Shown: in pieces, positions 18,623 to 27,739 of the stretch | How positions within the stretch are numbered: position 1 is the first letter of the stretch | Layout of the letters: every line of letters starts with the position of its first letter | DNA from: Vagococcus fluvialis bH819 | GTDB lineage: Bacteria; Bacillota; Bacilli; Lactobacillales; Vagococcaceae | Reading direction: 5' to 3' | NCBI RefSeq assembly: GCF_900163795.1 | Contig: NZ_FWFD01000007.1 | Location: 207,119-271,118, forward strand | DNA length: 64,000 nucleotides | The notes under the pieces: generated by a model | What the model saw: the letters and a program-made list of their open reading frames with translations, nothing else | Told to the model about the DNA's origin: nothing | The model's database searches: none | Program-made: the position numbers and the translations under genes

Positions 18623-19849
18623 ATGAACCTCTTTTATAAACAACGGAAAAACATTCACACAAAACATATGATGCGCTATTTGAAGTATGTGTTTAATGAT
18701 CATTTTTTACTTGTTATGCTGATTGCTATGGGGGGATTTGGGCTTTATTATTCCGAATTTGTTAAAAGTTTAACACCTGAATTTTTTTTAGGGAGACCTT
18801 TTGTTATAATCATTTGGAGTATGAGCTTATTAATTGGTAAGATTGCTACATTACTAAAAGAACCAGACATGATTTTTCTTTTGCCTAAAGAACGTCAGAT
18901 GACAACGTATTTAAAAGAGTCTTTTAAAGGTTCGATAATACTTCCGTTTGGCATGATATTATTAATTTCAGGAATTACAATGCCTCTATTGGTAGCTACA
19001 AGTAATATTGAATTCTCTGATTTTTATATGTTAGTTATCAACTTATGGTTACTGAAGTTAGCTCATTTATTGATTCAAATACAAGGACTATACTTAAATA
19101 CAAAAAAAATAACTAGAATAGAAGAAAGTATTTTATTATTGTTAACAATTGTTAGTTTAATAGTTAATTTGTATGTTGTACCTTGGGCAGGGGCAATTTG
19201 TTCTTTTTTATTTGTTATTGTATGCTACCAACAAACAAAAAAATCTTTAAACGAAAATCCTCTAGACTGGGAAAAATCTATTCGCTTAGAGCGTAAAAGA
19301 TTGAAAAAAATCTATTCTTTTATTAATTTATTTACAGATGTTCCTGGTCTTCAAGCAGATATTAAAAGACGTGCGTATCTAGATGTTTTCTTAAATAAGA
19401 TAAAAAAAGAACAAAGGCAAACTTATACTTATCTTTATGCGCGAGTGTTTCTACGAGGAACAGAGTACAGTGGTTTAGTAATCAGATTAACAGTAATTGG
19501 CGGATTGATTTTATTCTTTAGTGATCAATTGATCTTAAATGCTATTATTAGTGTTTTATTTGTTTATTTAATTGGATTTCAGTTATTACCTATTTATAAT
19601 GAATTCGATTATATGTTAATGACCCAGCTGTATCCGATAAAAAAAGAACAAAAATTAAACGCTGTCGAAAATTTAATTAGAAAAATTTTAATGGGTGTAA
19701 TTACTATATTTAGTGTTGTAATACTGATTAAGTTACAAGATAAAGTGGGTGGCTTATTAATTATTGGTTTAATGATAATTGAAGGTATCGTTTTCACAAA
19801 ACTCTATGCACCAAGACGTTTAAAAAAATTAGATAAATCATTGATTTGA
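18623..19849 (+). CDS. ecsB: ABC transporter permease EcsB
   Basis: 408 residues with about seven to nine membrane segments in two clusters (~30-200 and ~285-400), separated by a charged cytoplasmic stretch rich in Arg and Lys. It is the membrane half of the EcsAB exporter. ATG 18623 comes two bases after the ecsA stop, with GGAGG inside the end of ecsA. Confidence 0.88.
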   Translation: MNLFYKQRKNIHTKHMMRYLKYVFNDHFLLVMLIAMGGFGLYYSEFVKSLTPEFFLGRPFVIIIWSMSLLIGKIATLLKEPDMIFLLPKERQMTTYLKESFKGSIILPFGMILLISGITMPLLVATSNIEFSDFYMLVINLWLLKLAHLLIQIQGLYLNTKKITRIEESILLLLTIVSLIVNLYVVPWAGAICSFLFVIVCYQQTKKSLNENPLDWEKSIRLERKRLKKIYSFINLFTDVPGLQADIKRRAYLDVFLNKIKKEQRQTYTYLYARVFLRGTEYSGLVIRLTVIGGLILFFSDQLILNAIISVLFVYLIGFQLLPIYNEFDYMLMTQLYPIKKEQKLNAVENLIRKILMGVITIFSVVILIKLQDKVGGLLIIGLMIIEGIVFTKLYAPRRLKKLDKSLI

Positions 19850-19950
19850 AAGGAAAGTCGTGTAAGAATGTGATATACTATTCTTCGACTTCTGAAAAAA
19901 ATGAAGTGTTTGAAAGTAGTCATAACTAGTTGGATTAAAAGGAGAAGCTA

Positions 19951-20730
19951 ATGTTTAAATTTGATAATTCATGGAATCTCCAACCAATTAAGGGAGATAC
20001 CGGTAAAGCATATAAAGGAATCAGAGATAGTGAATCAGTTTTTATAAAAAGAAATTCAACCCCGTTTTTAGCTGCTTTGTCACGAGAAGGGTTGACACCT
20101 AAATTACTTTGGACCAAAAGAACAAGTGATGGGGACGTTTTGACTGCCCAGGAATGGTTAGATGGAAGACAACTAACACCAGAAGAGATGAGTAAGAGTG
20201 GTGAAGTTATCCGGATTCTTCAACATTTACACCAATCAGATTCTTTAAAGTCTATGTTACAAAGAATGGATGGTCGTGAAAAATCCGCTTTTGATTTTTT
20301 GAGTGATTACGCCTTGGATTTACCAGATGATTTGAAAAAAAATCTTTATTTAATGCGTGTTTTTAGATATTTAGAGGATCACTTACCATCGTTCCATCCA
20401 GTCTACTACACTGCTTGCCATGGCGATCCAATGCATAATAATTGGTTATTATCAACAGAAGATACCGTATTTTTAGTCGATTGGGACTATTCAGTTTTAG
20501 CTGATCCCGCTTTAGATATTGGCACAATTTTAGGTCAGTATATTGATATTAAGTATTGGGATTATTGGGTAGCAGAGTACGGTGCAACAGGTGAAGAAAA
20601 TATAATGGACCGTGTGTATTGGTATGCGGGCATTAATTTATTACTTCAAATTAAAAGAAGTTATTTACATTATGAACGTGAGCAGATGAATGCTTATATT
20701 GCTCAATTAAAAAAGATATACAAATATTAA
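19951..20730 (+). CDS. Phosphotransferase family protein (YtmP, choline-kinase-like)
   Basis: 259 residues of the aminoglycoside/choline kinase fold. The catalytic loop is CHGDPMHNNWL (Asp and Asn, near residue 152) and the metal-binding motif is LVDWDYS (near 180). Members next to trmB are common in Firmicutes (YtmP); their substrate is not established, though a small alcohol or sugar is usual for the fold. An extended -10 (TGATATACT) at ~19871 suggests its own promoter, separate from ecsAB. Confidence 0.85.
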   Translation: MFKFDNSWNLQPIKGDTGKAYKGIRDSESVFIKRNSTPFLAALSREGLTPKLLWTKRTSDGDVLTAQEWLDGRQLTPEEMSKSGEVIRILQHLHQSDSLKSMLQRMDGREKSAFDFLSDYALDLPDDLKKNLYLMRVFRYLEDHLPSFHPVYYTACHGDPMHNNWLLSTEDTVFLVDWDYSVLADPALDIGTILGQYIDIKYWDYWVAEYGATGEENIMDRVYWYAGINLLLQIKRSYLHYEREQMNAYIAQLKKIYKY

Positions 20731-20752
20731 ACATTATTTGGAAAAATCAAGG

Positions 20753-20784
20753 GAGGCTGACAATTTTAGTCAGCCTCTTTTTTA
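20753..20784 (+). terminator. Intrinsic terminator between ytmP-like gene and trmB
   Basis: A perfect 9-bp GC-rich stem (GAGGCTGAC with GTCAGCCTC), a seven-base loop and eight T. trmB begins only 16 bases later, so this acts as an attenuator of read-through into trmB. Confidence 0.85.
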
Positions 20785-20799
20785 AAAAAGGAGTTTAAC

Positions 20800-21442
<643 letters not shown>

Positions 21443-21444
<2 letters not shown>

Positions 21445-21505
21445 AGTGTCAATAGAAATAGCTTCTAAATTTCTTGAAGCTCCTTTCTATTAACACTTTT
21501 TATTT
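21443..21505 (+). terminator. Intrinsic terminator after trmB
   Basis: A long imperfect stem (AAGTGT.AATAGAAA...GCTTC with GAAGC...TTTCTATT.ACACTT) that starts inside the stop codon and ends in a T-rich run. Confidence 0.75.
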
Positions 21506-21506
21506 T

Positions 21507-21678
21507 TCAGTTATTCCAGTCGCTTGGAGCTAATCACTTTTTTTACCACCCTGATGTAGTTAGGGTTCAAAAAGCAACTCCTACGGCAACTTCACAATTT
21601 ATAATCAATTCCAAAAGCGTGAATTGTTTATAAATTCTTCCAGTCGCTTGGAGTTAATCGCTTTTTTCACCACCCTGA
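21507..21678 (-). repeat. Palindromic intergenic repeat, one full (R2b) and one truncated (R2a) unit
   Basis: Read on the minus strand, a full unit runs from 21678 to ~21560 (TCAGGGTGGTGAAAAAAGCG, CCAAGCGACTGGAAGAAT, GGAATTGATTATAAATTG, TGAAGTTGCC, AGGAGTTGC). A second unit begins immediately after it (21556 down to 21507) and breaks off after CCAAGCGACTGGAA. The interior matches R1 and R3. The first ~25 bases overlap the 3' end of the LOG-family gene. Confidence 0.75.
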
Positions 21679-22241
21679 TTATATTTACGAATGATGGGTG
21701 GTTCGTAATTTTCGATAAATAGTTTGATTTCATCTAGGGAATCAGAGAAAAGTATTTTATCTCGGTCGATTTGAGTTAAGAAATTATTTGTCACCATGGT
21801 ATTAAAAAATTCTGCTAACAGATCATAATAACCATCTATGTTATAAAAAATACAGGGGTTTTGATGTTCACCAATACGTCCCCATGAGATTACTTCGGAA
21901 ATTTCTTCTAACGTTCCAGGGCCACTTGGGAGAGCAATGTAGATATCTGCTAGTTCGATCATTTTTCTTTTTCTTTCATGCATATCTTGAACAATGATTA
22001 ACTCGTCAAGCCCTTGATGAGATAGCTCCCGTTCGGCTAAAAAAGTTGGCATCACGCCGATTGTTTTTCCATTTCCTTTAATGATGGTATCAGCGATAAT
22101 TCCCATCAGTCCAACAGCACCACCACCGTAAACTAAGTCGTATTGATTAGTTAACATCCAATGACCGAATTCTTTAGTTTTTTCTTGATAGATTAATTTA
22201 TCACCAGTGCTTGCACCACAATATATAGCGATTTTTTTCAT
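21654..22241 (-). CDS. LOG-family (TIGR00730) Rossmann-fold protein
   Basis: 195 residues. The family motifs GGGAVGLMG and PSGPGTLEEI (PGGxGTxxE type) are present; such proteins cleave nucleoside 5'-monophosphates, the plant homologues making active cytokinins. The motif reads PSGPGT instead of the usual PGGxGT, a modest change. ATG 22241 with AGGAGG just upstream is the start; the frame extends 21 bases further. Oddly, the last eight residues (NQGGEKSD) and the stop codon are encoded by the start of palindromic repeat R2b, so insertion of the repeat probably rewrote the C-terminus. Confidence 0.85.
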   Translation of the reverse strand: MKKIAIYCGASTGDKLIYQEKTKEFGHWMLTNQYDLVYGGGAVGLMGIIADTIIKGNGKTIGVMPTFLAERELSHQGLDELIIVQDMHERKRKMIELADIYIALPSGPGTLEEISEVISWGRIGEHQNPCIFYNIDGYYDLLAEFFNTMVTNNFLTQIDRDKILFSDSLDEIKLFIENYEPPIIRKYNQGGEKSD

Positions 22242-22305
22242 TTTTATCCTCCTGACACTCAATATATGATACCATAGGATAAATCGAAAAAGGAGATAAA
22301 ATAAG

Positions 22306-22626
22306 ATGACATTGCAAAAATATCAAAAATGGGTCAGTTTTTTTTATAAAAAAAGAGGCTGGTATGATTTAAATCCATTTATTCGGGCAAATTTTTTGGC
22401 TGAGGAAACTGGGGAAGTATCTCGTGCAATAAGAGCGATTGAAATTGGACGTGACAGACCAGATGAACGACAGAAAAATGAAAAAGAACTAATCGATGAT
22501 TTGAAGGAAGAACTTGGAGATGTTTTGGATAATGTGTTCATTTTAGCGGATAAATACGATATTCAAATCGAAGATATTTTAGAGAGCCATCAAAGGAAAT
22601 TGGAAAAAAGATTTGGTGAGAAATAA
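22306..22626 (+). CDS. MazG-like nucleotide pyrophosphohydrolase
   Basis: 106 residues of the all-alpha NTP pyrophosphatase fold. The metal-binding motif EETGEVSRAI (EExxE type) with a later EELGDVLDNVF (ExxxD type) is complete. It likely hydrolyses non-canonical or excess (d)NTPs. Divergent from the LOG gene with only 64 bp between starts. Confidence 0.85.
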   Translation: MTLQKYQKWVSFFYKKRGWYDLNPFIRANFLAEETGEVSRAIRAIEIGRDRPDERQKNEKELIDDLKEELGDVLDNVFILADKYDIQIEDILESHQRKLEKRFGEK

Positions 22627-22764
22627 TTTTTTCAATAAAAGCAAATTGTTTCGTCATAAAAAATTCATAATTAGTGGTTATGATATATGTATACCAACAA
22701 AACAACCCTAATAAACTTTTTCATTTTATTTACTCCTCCAAAGTAAATAAAACAACTCCTTTTT

Positions 22765-22796
22765 GAGACTAGCTGATGAGCTAGTCTCTTTTTTTT
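22765..22796 (+). terminator. Intrinsic terminator
   Basis: A perfect 10-bp stem GAGACTAGCT / AGCTAGTCTC with a GATG loop and eight T. It ends the MazG-like gene transcript; the 138 bp between that gene and this hairpin show nothing else I can name. Confidence 0.85.
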
Positions 22797-23295
22797 AATC
22801 TTTTAGATAATTGTTAACTTCTTTTCTGGATTTCAAGATGACTATATTTTTTTCTCTATAAACGTTATTTAATTTTTTTATCAACGCCACTCGCTGAGTA
22901 TTTTTGAAATGCCATGTCCATTTTAAAAAGTCCCAATCCACTTTTTCAGGGCAACCTTCATTCATATCTGGACGAGGGCTATTTTTATACATCTTATTTC
23001 GTTTTAAGACTTGATAAAGACAAACAGTTCTCGGAGGATCAATAAAAATAATCGTGTCACAAGCAGTAATTCTTAAATCCAAAGTATCACCATAATTTCC
23101 ATCAATTATCCATTGTTCTTTTTCTATCAACTTCTTTTGAATAGTTATTTGTTCTTCTTTAGATGATAAAATCCAACCAGGTTTCCAAAATAATTTATCT
23201 AAATGAAAAAGGGGTAAATTAGTTTTTTCTTGTAGTTGAATGGCAAATGTTGATTTTCCAGCACCAGAAGAGCCGACAATGATTACTTTATTCAT
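22795..23295 (-). CDS. P-loop kinase of the FlaR/adenylate-kinase-like family
   Basis: 166 residues. The N-terminal Walker A reads VGSSGAGKST; next come HLDKLFWKPGW and WIIDGNYGDT, the signature of proteins annotated as topology modulation protein or AAA family ATPase. The fold is adenylate-kinase-like with a probable nucleoside or small-molecule kinase activity, but no substrate is established. ATG 23295 has a GAGG site. Confidence 0.8.
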   Translation of the reverse strand: MNKVIIVGSSGAGKSTFAIQLQEKTNLPLFHLDKLFWKPGWILSSKEEQITIQKKLIEKEQWIIDGNYGDTLDLRITACDTIIFIDPPRTVCLYQVLKRNKMYKNSPRPDMNEGCPEKVDWDFLKWTWHFKNTQRVALIKKLNNVYREKNIVILKSRKEVNNYLKD

Positions 23296-23330
23296 GAATA
23301 AACCTCCTCATATTAGTTAAAAACAAGTAA

Positions 23331-23370
23331 AAAAAAGAGGTTGACTGTATTCAACGGTCAATCTCTTTTT
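23331..23370 (-). terminator. Intrinsic terminator after the PepSY gene
   Basis: AAAAAGAG.TTGAC pairs with GTCAA.CTCTTTTT; the T-run of seven or eight is on the minus-strand transcript. Confidence 0.75.
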
Positions 23371-23390
23371 ACTTAATACTAAACATATAA

Positions 23391-23747
23391 TTACAGACGG
23401 TAAATATCAACGATACTACCAGTGTAAGCATCTGCGACAAACTCGTATTGAGCTAATTCACCATCTTCAATACGTGAAACCCCACCAGTGTAAACTTTTG
23501 ATTTAATGGCGAATTTTTGTAATGGTTCTTTTTTAAAGTGAATCCATGAGCCTTCAATAGGACCTTCGTGTAAGAAATCTGCTTTAACCTTTTCTAAAAT
23601 ATCATCAGCAGAGAGTGTTTGATTTTTTTTATACCAATATGAAAGGGCAGCACCTGTGATAGCACCAACAGTTAATCCAATACCAATTCCAGTTGTTAAG
23701 CCATTTTGATAAAACTCTTTATTATTATTTTTTTTATTTTTAAGCAT
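23391..23747 (-). CDS. Membrane-anchored PepSY-domain protein
   Basis: 118 residues. A lysine/asparagine-rich N-terminus is followed by one glycine-rich membrane segment (~17-36, GLTTGIGIGLTVGAITGAAL) and an extracellular PepSY-like domain (~45-118, ending VADAYTGSIVDIYRL). Small proteins of this kind may inhibit wall or secreted proteases; that is a family-level guess. ATG 23747 with GGGAGG ahead is the start. The frame is open further upstream without a ribosome site. Confidence 0.75.
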   Translation of the reverse strand: MLKNKKNNNKEFYQNGLTTGIGIGLTVGAITGAALSYWYKKNQTLSADDILEKVKADFLHEGPIEGSWIHFKKEPLQKFAIKSKVYTGGVSRIEDGELAQYEFVADAYTGSIVDIYRL

Positions 23748-23913
23748 TATAATACCTCCCATAGTGAGTTTGTTGCTTATATTGTAGCACATATGAAACA
23801 AAAGGAAAAAATAAAAAGAAAAAAGTAAGAAGATTTTTCTCGTGTTATCCAAATATGTTATAATTAAGTGTAGATAGAAAGAGAGGTGGCTCTACTTTAA
23901 CAGTAGATAACTT

Positions 23914-24990
23914 ATGGATGATAAATTATTTAATCGAATCAAAGAACTAACAGAAATTCAAAGTACAAGTGGCTTTGAGGGGAATATGCGAGAAGTCATG
24001 ACAAAAGAAATGACACCACTAGTAGATAAAATCGAATATGACGGTTTAGGTGGCGTATTTGGAATTAAAAAAAGTAAAGCTGAAAATGCACCTCGTATTA
24101 TGTTAGCTTCACATATGGATGAAGTTGGGTTTATGTTAGCTCAAATTTTAGATAGTGGACTATTTCGTGTAGTACCATTAGGTGGATGGAATCCTTACGT
24201 GGTTTCAGCACAACGTTTTACCTTACAGACTAAAAAAGGTAACTATCCTGTGATTTCATCATCGGTTCCCCCACATTTATTACGTGGTACGGACGGTCAA
24301 AAATCAGTGGATGTTGCAGATATATTATTTGATGCTGGTTTTACTTCAAAAGAAGAGGCAGAAGAATTTGGCGTGAGACCGGGAGATTCGATTGTACCAG
24401 ATGCTGAGACAATTAAGACAGCTAACGGTAAGCGAGTGATTGCTAAAGCATGGGATAATCGTTATGGTTGTACCTTAGTTTTAGATGTTCTTGAAGAACT
24501 AAAAGACAAAGAATTACCTAATACGTTGATTGCTGGAGCTAACGTTCAAGAAGAAGTTGGTTTACGTGGAGCAAAAGTTTCAACTAACAAATTCAAACCA
24601 GATTTATTCTTTGCAGTGGATTGTTCACCAGCAAATGATTTAGATGGTAAAAAGGATGCTAACGGTCGTTTAGATGGCGGATTTTTACTACGTATTTTTG
24701 ATCCAGGAATGATTATGCTACCTCGTTTAAGAGAATATATTGTGGAAACAGCAGATGCTAAAGAAATACCGTATCAAAACTTTGTCTCAAAAGGTGGGAC
24801 AGATGCTGGTGCGGCTCACTTAGCGAATGACGGTGTACCAAGTGCGGTTATCGGTGTTCCTGGTCGTTATATTCATACACATCAAACGATGTTTAGTATT
24901 AAAGATTATGAAGCAGCTAAAGCGATGGTTATGGAATTATTAACTTCTTTAGATCGTGACACTGTGGATACTATTATTTACGGAAAGTAG
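23914..24990 (+). CDS. pepA: M42 family glutamyl aminopeptidase
   Basis: 358 residues. A dinuclear metal aminopeptidase that removes N-terminal Glu and Asp and forms dodecameric tetrahedra. Metal ligands can be read in order: SHMDEVGFM, WDNRYGC, EEVGLRGA (catalytic Glu pair), FAVDCSPAND and the C-terminal HTHQTMFSIKDYE. Length fits PepA of lactococci. It heads a short run with a thioredoxin-like protein (9-bp gap) and a universal stress protein. Confidence 0.93.
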   Translation: MDDKLFNRIKELTEIQSTSGFEGNMREVMTKEMTPLVDKIEYDGLGGVFGIKKSKAENAPRIMLASHMDEVGFMLAQILDSGLFRVVPLGGWNPYVVSAQRFTLQTKKGNYPVISSSVPPHLLRGTDGQKSVDVADILFDAGFTSKEEAEEFGVRPGDSIVPDAETIKTANGKRVIAKAWDNRYGCTLVLDVLEELKDKELPNTLIAGANVQEEVGLRGAKVSTNKFKPDLFFAVDCSPANDLDGKKDANGRLDGGFLLRIFDPGMIMLPRLREYIVETADAKEIPYQNFVSKGGTDAGAAHLANDGVPSAVIGVPGRYIHTHQTMFSIKDYEAAKAMVMELLTSLDRDTVDTIIYGK

Positions 24991-24999
24991 GTCTAGTTA

Positions 25000-25311
25000 A
25001 TGATAATACCAACATCTTTAGAAGAAATTGCAGATTATATCGAAACAAAAAAAACAGTTCTTTTTTTCACAGCTGATTGGTGTGGCGATTGTGTTTTTAT
25101 CAAACCACATATGCCGGAGATTGAAGCAACTTTCCCAGAATTAAATTTTGTTCAAATCGATCGAGATGATTATATTGAGTTGTGTCAAAAATGGGATGTC
25201 TTTGGAATTCCTAGTTTCATCGCTGTTGAAAATGGTAAAGAATTAGGTCGTTTTGTTAGCAAAGACCGTAAAACAAAAGAAGAGATTATTAACTTTTTAA
25301 AAACATTATAG
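25000..25311 (+). CDS. Thioredoxin-like protein (CGDC active site)
   Basis: 103 residues with a thioredoxin fold. The active site is WCGDC rather than WCGPC, and the cis-Pro loop IPSF is kept. The Asp replacing Pro should raise flexibility and shift redox potential; such CGDC proteins are common beside pepA in Lactobacillales and their partner is unknown. It is distinct from the canonical trxA at 32444. Confidence 0.88.
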   Translation: MIIPTSLEEIADYIETKKTVLFFTADWCGDCVFIKPHMPEIEATFPELNFVQIDRDDYIELCQKWDVFGIPSFIAVENGKELGRFVSKDRKTKEEIINFLKTL

Positions 25312-25326
25312 AAAGAGGATGAGCGT

Positions 25327-25782
25327 ATGTTAGAATCACAAGAGTACGATTCTATATTAGTCGGAACAGATGGTAGTGATCAAGCGAAATTGGCTTTTGA
25401 AAAAGCAATAGCAGTAGCAAAAAGAAATAATTCAAAAGTTGTTGTAGCTCACATCATTGAAAACAAACTTTACGGTGGCACCATGTCATTTTCAACGTTC
25501 ACACCTGATTTAGTTCAAGCTGAATCAGATGAATCAAGACGTTTACTTGATAGTTATGTTGAAGAAGCTAAAAAATTAGGTTATGACAATGTTGAAACAG
25601 TTTTAGAGTTCGGATCACCAAAAATTATGATGTCTCGAGAGCTTCCTGAAAAATTTAATACTGATTTAATCATGGTGGGGCAATCAGGGCTTAATGCAGT
25701 GGAACGACTAGTGATGGGTAGTGTGAGTGATCATATCATTCGAACAGCTCCCTGTGATGTTTTAATTGTTAGACCGGAATAA
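25327..25782 (+). CDS. Universal stress protein (UspA family)
   Basis: 151 residues. Single Usp domain with an ATP-binding motif GQSGLNAVERLVMGSVSDHI (G-2x-G-9x-G-S/T type) near the C-terminus, so an ATP-binding subclass. ATG 25327 has an AGAGGATGAG site. Probably cotranscribed with pepA and the thioredoxin-like gene; a terminator hairpin follows. Confidence 0.92.
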   Translation: MLESQEYDSILVGTDGSDQAKLAFEKAIAVAKRNNSKVVVAHIIENKLYGGTMSFSTFTPDLVQAESDESRRLLDSYVEEAKKLGYDNVETVLEFGSPKIMMSRELPEKFNTDLIMVGQSGLNAVERLVMGSVSDHIIRTAPCDVLIVRPE

Positions 25783-25791
25783 AAAGCTATG

Positions 25792-25828
25792 GAGAGTAAG
25801 TGCTTTAGACGTGCTTACTTTCTTTCGT
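25792..25828 (+). terminator. Probable terminator after usp
   Basis: AGTAAG / CTTACT stem extended by GAG/TTC pairs, 13-base loop, T-rich tail. Confidence 0.6.
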
Positions 25829-25851
25829 TAAAATAGAAAGGAATTCATCGA

Positions 25852-26481
25852 ATGATAGCAAGTTATAATTTAAAAGGTGTTGGCGATACGTTAATCCTTA
25901 TTTTAAGTAATTCAGAAGGTCAAGAAGTAGAGGCAATTAGAAAAGGTGATGTGGCTTGCGTCACACTCAAAGAAACTGGTGAAGTCGTAGGCTGGAATAT
26001 TTTTTCTGCTTCTCACAAACTAACTAACTTACAAGGTGACGGTCAAGTTCAGTTGTCACCTTCTCAAATTACTGAATTAAATTTAGCCGTTAAAGAAGCT
26101 GGATTTGATGTAACATTTGAATGTGACAATTCTCCAAAATTTGTGGTTGGTTTTGTAAAAGAATGTGAAAAACACCAAGATTCAGATCACTTAAATATTA
26201 CTAAAATTGAAGTGGATAATGGTGAAGAATTACAAATCGTCTGTGGCGCTTCTAACATGGTGCAAGGGTTGAAAGTTGTTGTAGCAAAAGTTGGTGCTAT
26301 GATGCCTGACGGAATGATCATTTGGCCAGGTGAATTACGTGGTGTTAAGAGTGACGGGATGGTTTGTTCAGCTCGTGAATTACAGTTGGAAAATGCCCCA
26401 GATAAAAAAGGGATTCTAGAATTACCAGAATCATCTGTTGTCGGGTCAGCATTTAATTTTAATATAGCGATTAACGAATAA
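25852..26481 (+). CDS. ytpR: YtpR family tRNA-binding domain protein
   Basis: 209 residues. An N-terminal DUF4479 domain (~1-95) and a C-terminal OB-fold tRNA-binding (EMAP-II/Trbp111-like) domain (~100-205; HLNITKIEVDNGEELQIV, MVCSARELQL). The same OB fold is found in PheT and MetG extensions, so binding of tRNA is likely while the physiological role is open. Own ribosome site (AAAGGAATTC). Confidence 0.9.
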   Translation: MIASYNLKGVGDTLILILSNSEGQEVEAIRKGDVACVTLKETGEVVGWNIFSASHKLTNLQGDGQVQLSPSQITELNLAVKEAGFDVTFECDNSPKFVVGFVKECEKHQDSDHLNITKIEVDNGEELQIVCGASNMVQGLKVVVAKVGAMMPDGMIIWPGELRGVKSDGMVCSARELQLENAPDKKGILELPESSVVGSAFNFNIAINE

Positions 26482-26572
26482 ATATTTAACAAAGTATAAT
26501 CTAAAATGATTGTAGTTTACTGAGCTTTCTTGTAAACTAAGGTTAAATATAAATGAGTGGGAGGTAAAAAAG

Positions 26573-26842
26573 ATGAGTTTTACAGATGAAACGATGAGCT
26601 TTGATTTTAGCGAAAATAATAAAAAAGAAGTTAGTGAAACATTATCAATTGTTTACAAAGCATTAGAAGAAAAAGGTTATAACCCAATTAACCAAATTGT
26701 GGGATATTTATTATCAGGAGACCCTGCATACATTCCACGTTATCAAGATGCACGTAACTTAATTAGACGCCATGAACGTGACGAAATTATGGAAGAGTTA
26801 GTGAAAGACTATCTTTCTCACTATGGAATTGACGCTAGATGA
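26573..26842 (+). CDS. ireB: IreB family regulatory phosphoprotein
   Basis: 89 residues. In Enterococcus faecalis IreB is a small dimer phosphorylated on N-terminal threonines by the Ser/Thr kinase IreK and limits cephalosporin resistance. The two threonines are visible here in [12 protein letters not shown] (Thr4 and Thr7). The body ([20 protein letters not shown]) is the conserved DUF965 core. A GGGAGG ribosome site is good, and the stop overlaps the ruvX start by four bases (ATGA). Confidence 0.95.
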   Translation: MSFTDETMSFDFSENNKKEVSETLSIVYKALEEKGYNPINQIVGYLLSGDPAYIPRYQDARNLIRRHERDEIMEELVKDYLSHYGIDAR

Positions 26843-27258
26843 GAACAATGGGCTTAGATGTAGGATCTAAAACAGTCGGTGTAGCAGTAAGTGATCCTTT
26901 AGGATGGACAGCACAAGGAATTGAAATTATAAGGATTGATGAAGCGAACGAAGTATTCGGAATTGAGCGCGTCGCTGAGTTGGTCAAAGAGTATAAAGTC
27001 ACTCAATTTGTTGTAGGACTTCCTAAAAACATGAATAATACCATAGGACCAAGGGCAGAAGCTTCAATGGCATATGGTGAATTATTAAAAGTTGAATTTG
27101 ATTTACCGATTATCTATCAAGATGAACGTTTAACGACAGTTCAAGCAGAGAGAATGCTAATTGAGCAAGCAAACACATCAAGAGCAAAGAGAAAAAAAGT
27201 AATTGATAAAGTTGCTGCGGTCATGATCTTACAAAATTATTTAGATTCAAAGAGTTAA
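26839..27258 (+). CDS. ruvX: RuvX/YqgF family Holliday-junction resolvase-like RNase
   Basis: 139 residues with an RNase H-like fold. Catalytic acids: [11 protein letters not shown] (Asp at residue ~6), YQDERLTT (Asp/Glu) and a later acidic residue in KVIDKVAAV. In E. coli the homologue is involved in 16S rRNA 5'-end maturation. Coupled to ireB by a four-base overlap. It ends against a perfect 20-bp inverted repeat shared with the converging DUF1292 gene. Confidence 0.93.
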   Translation: MRTMGLDVGSKTVGVAVSDPLGWTAQGIEIIRIDEANEVFGIERVAELVKEYKVTQFVVGLPKNMNNTIGPRAEASMAYGELLKVEFDLPIIYQDERLTTVQAERMLIEQANTSRAKRKKVIDKVAAVMILQNYLDSKS

Positions 27259-27300
27259 GAGATAAAAAAAGACTGACATTTGTCAGTCTTTTTTTATCTC
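27259..27300. terminator. Perfect bidirectional terminator
   Basis: A 20-bp perfect inverted repeat with a two-base centre fills the whole gap between ruvX and the DUF1292 gene. It has A- and T-runs at both sides, so it works in both directions. Confidence 0.9.
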
Positions 27301-27636
27301 TTAGTCTTCTAATTCTTCAGCTTCGAAAGTATTGAAAACTTCTTCAATCATTTCCCATTCAGCTTCAGTTTCGATTTCTGTTAAACGGCCTTCAGTTTCG
27401 CCATCTTTTTGTTCATAAGCATAAGCTAATAATTCAACTTCTTCATTTTCAGGAGTACTTGCGTCATATAATAAAACATAATCTTTACCATATTCTTCTT
27501 GTCCATCAATTGTTAAATGAATACGGAATAAAACTTCATTTCCCTCATCATCAATTAAAGTAATTAAGTCTTCTGCATCATGAATATGATCATGGTCGTG
27601 GTTGCAATTTTCGTCATGTACGTGTTTATCTGTCAT
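27301..27636 (-). CDS. DUF1292 protein (YrzB family)
   Basis: 111 residues, strongly acidic. A histidine-rich N-terminus (HVHDENCNHDHDHIHD) suggests metal binding; the core ITLIDDEGNEVLFRI and DYVLLYDAS are the DUF1292 family pattern. In most Firmicutes this gene follows ireB and ruvX on the same strand; here it faces them, which suggests a local inversion or reinsertion. Function unknown. Confidence 0.9.
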   Translation of the reverse strand: MTDKHVHDENCNHDHDHIHDAEDLITLIDDEGNEVLFRIHLTIDGQEEYGKDYVLLYDASTPENEEVELLAYAYEQKDGETEGRLTEIETEAEWEMIEEVFNTFEAEELED

Positions 27637-27739
27637 TTTCCATTCCTCGTTTCTTCAGTTTGAATTCACTTCACATTATACCGAAAAAAGATGAAAAAGG
27701 CTATCAAATAGATAATTTATGAGAGTTCCATTGATTTAG

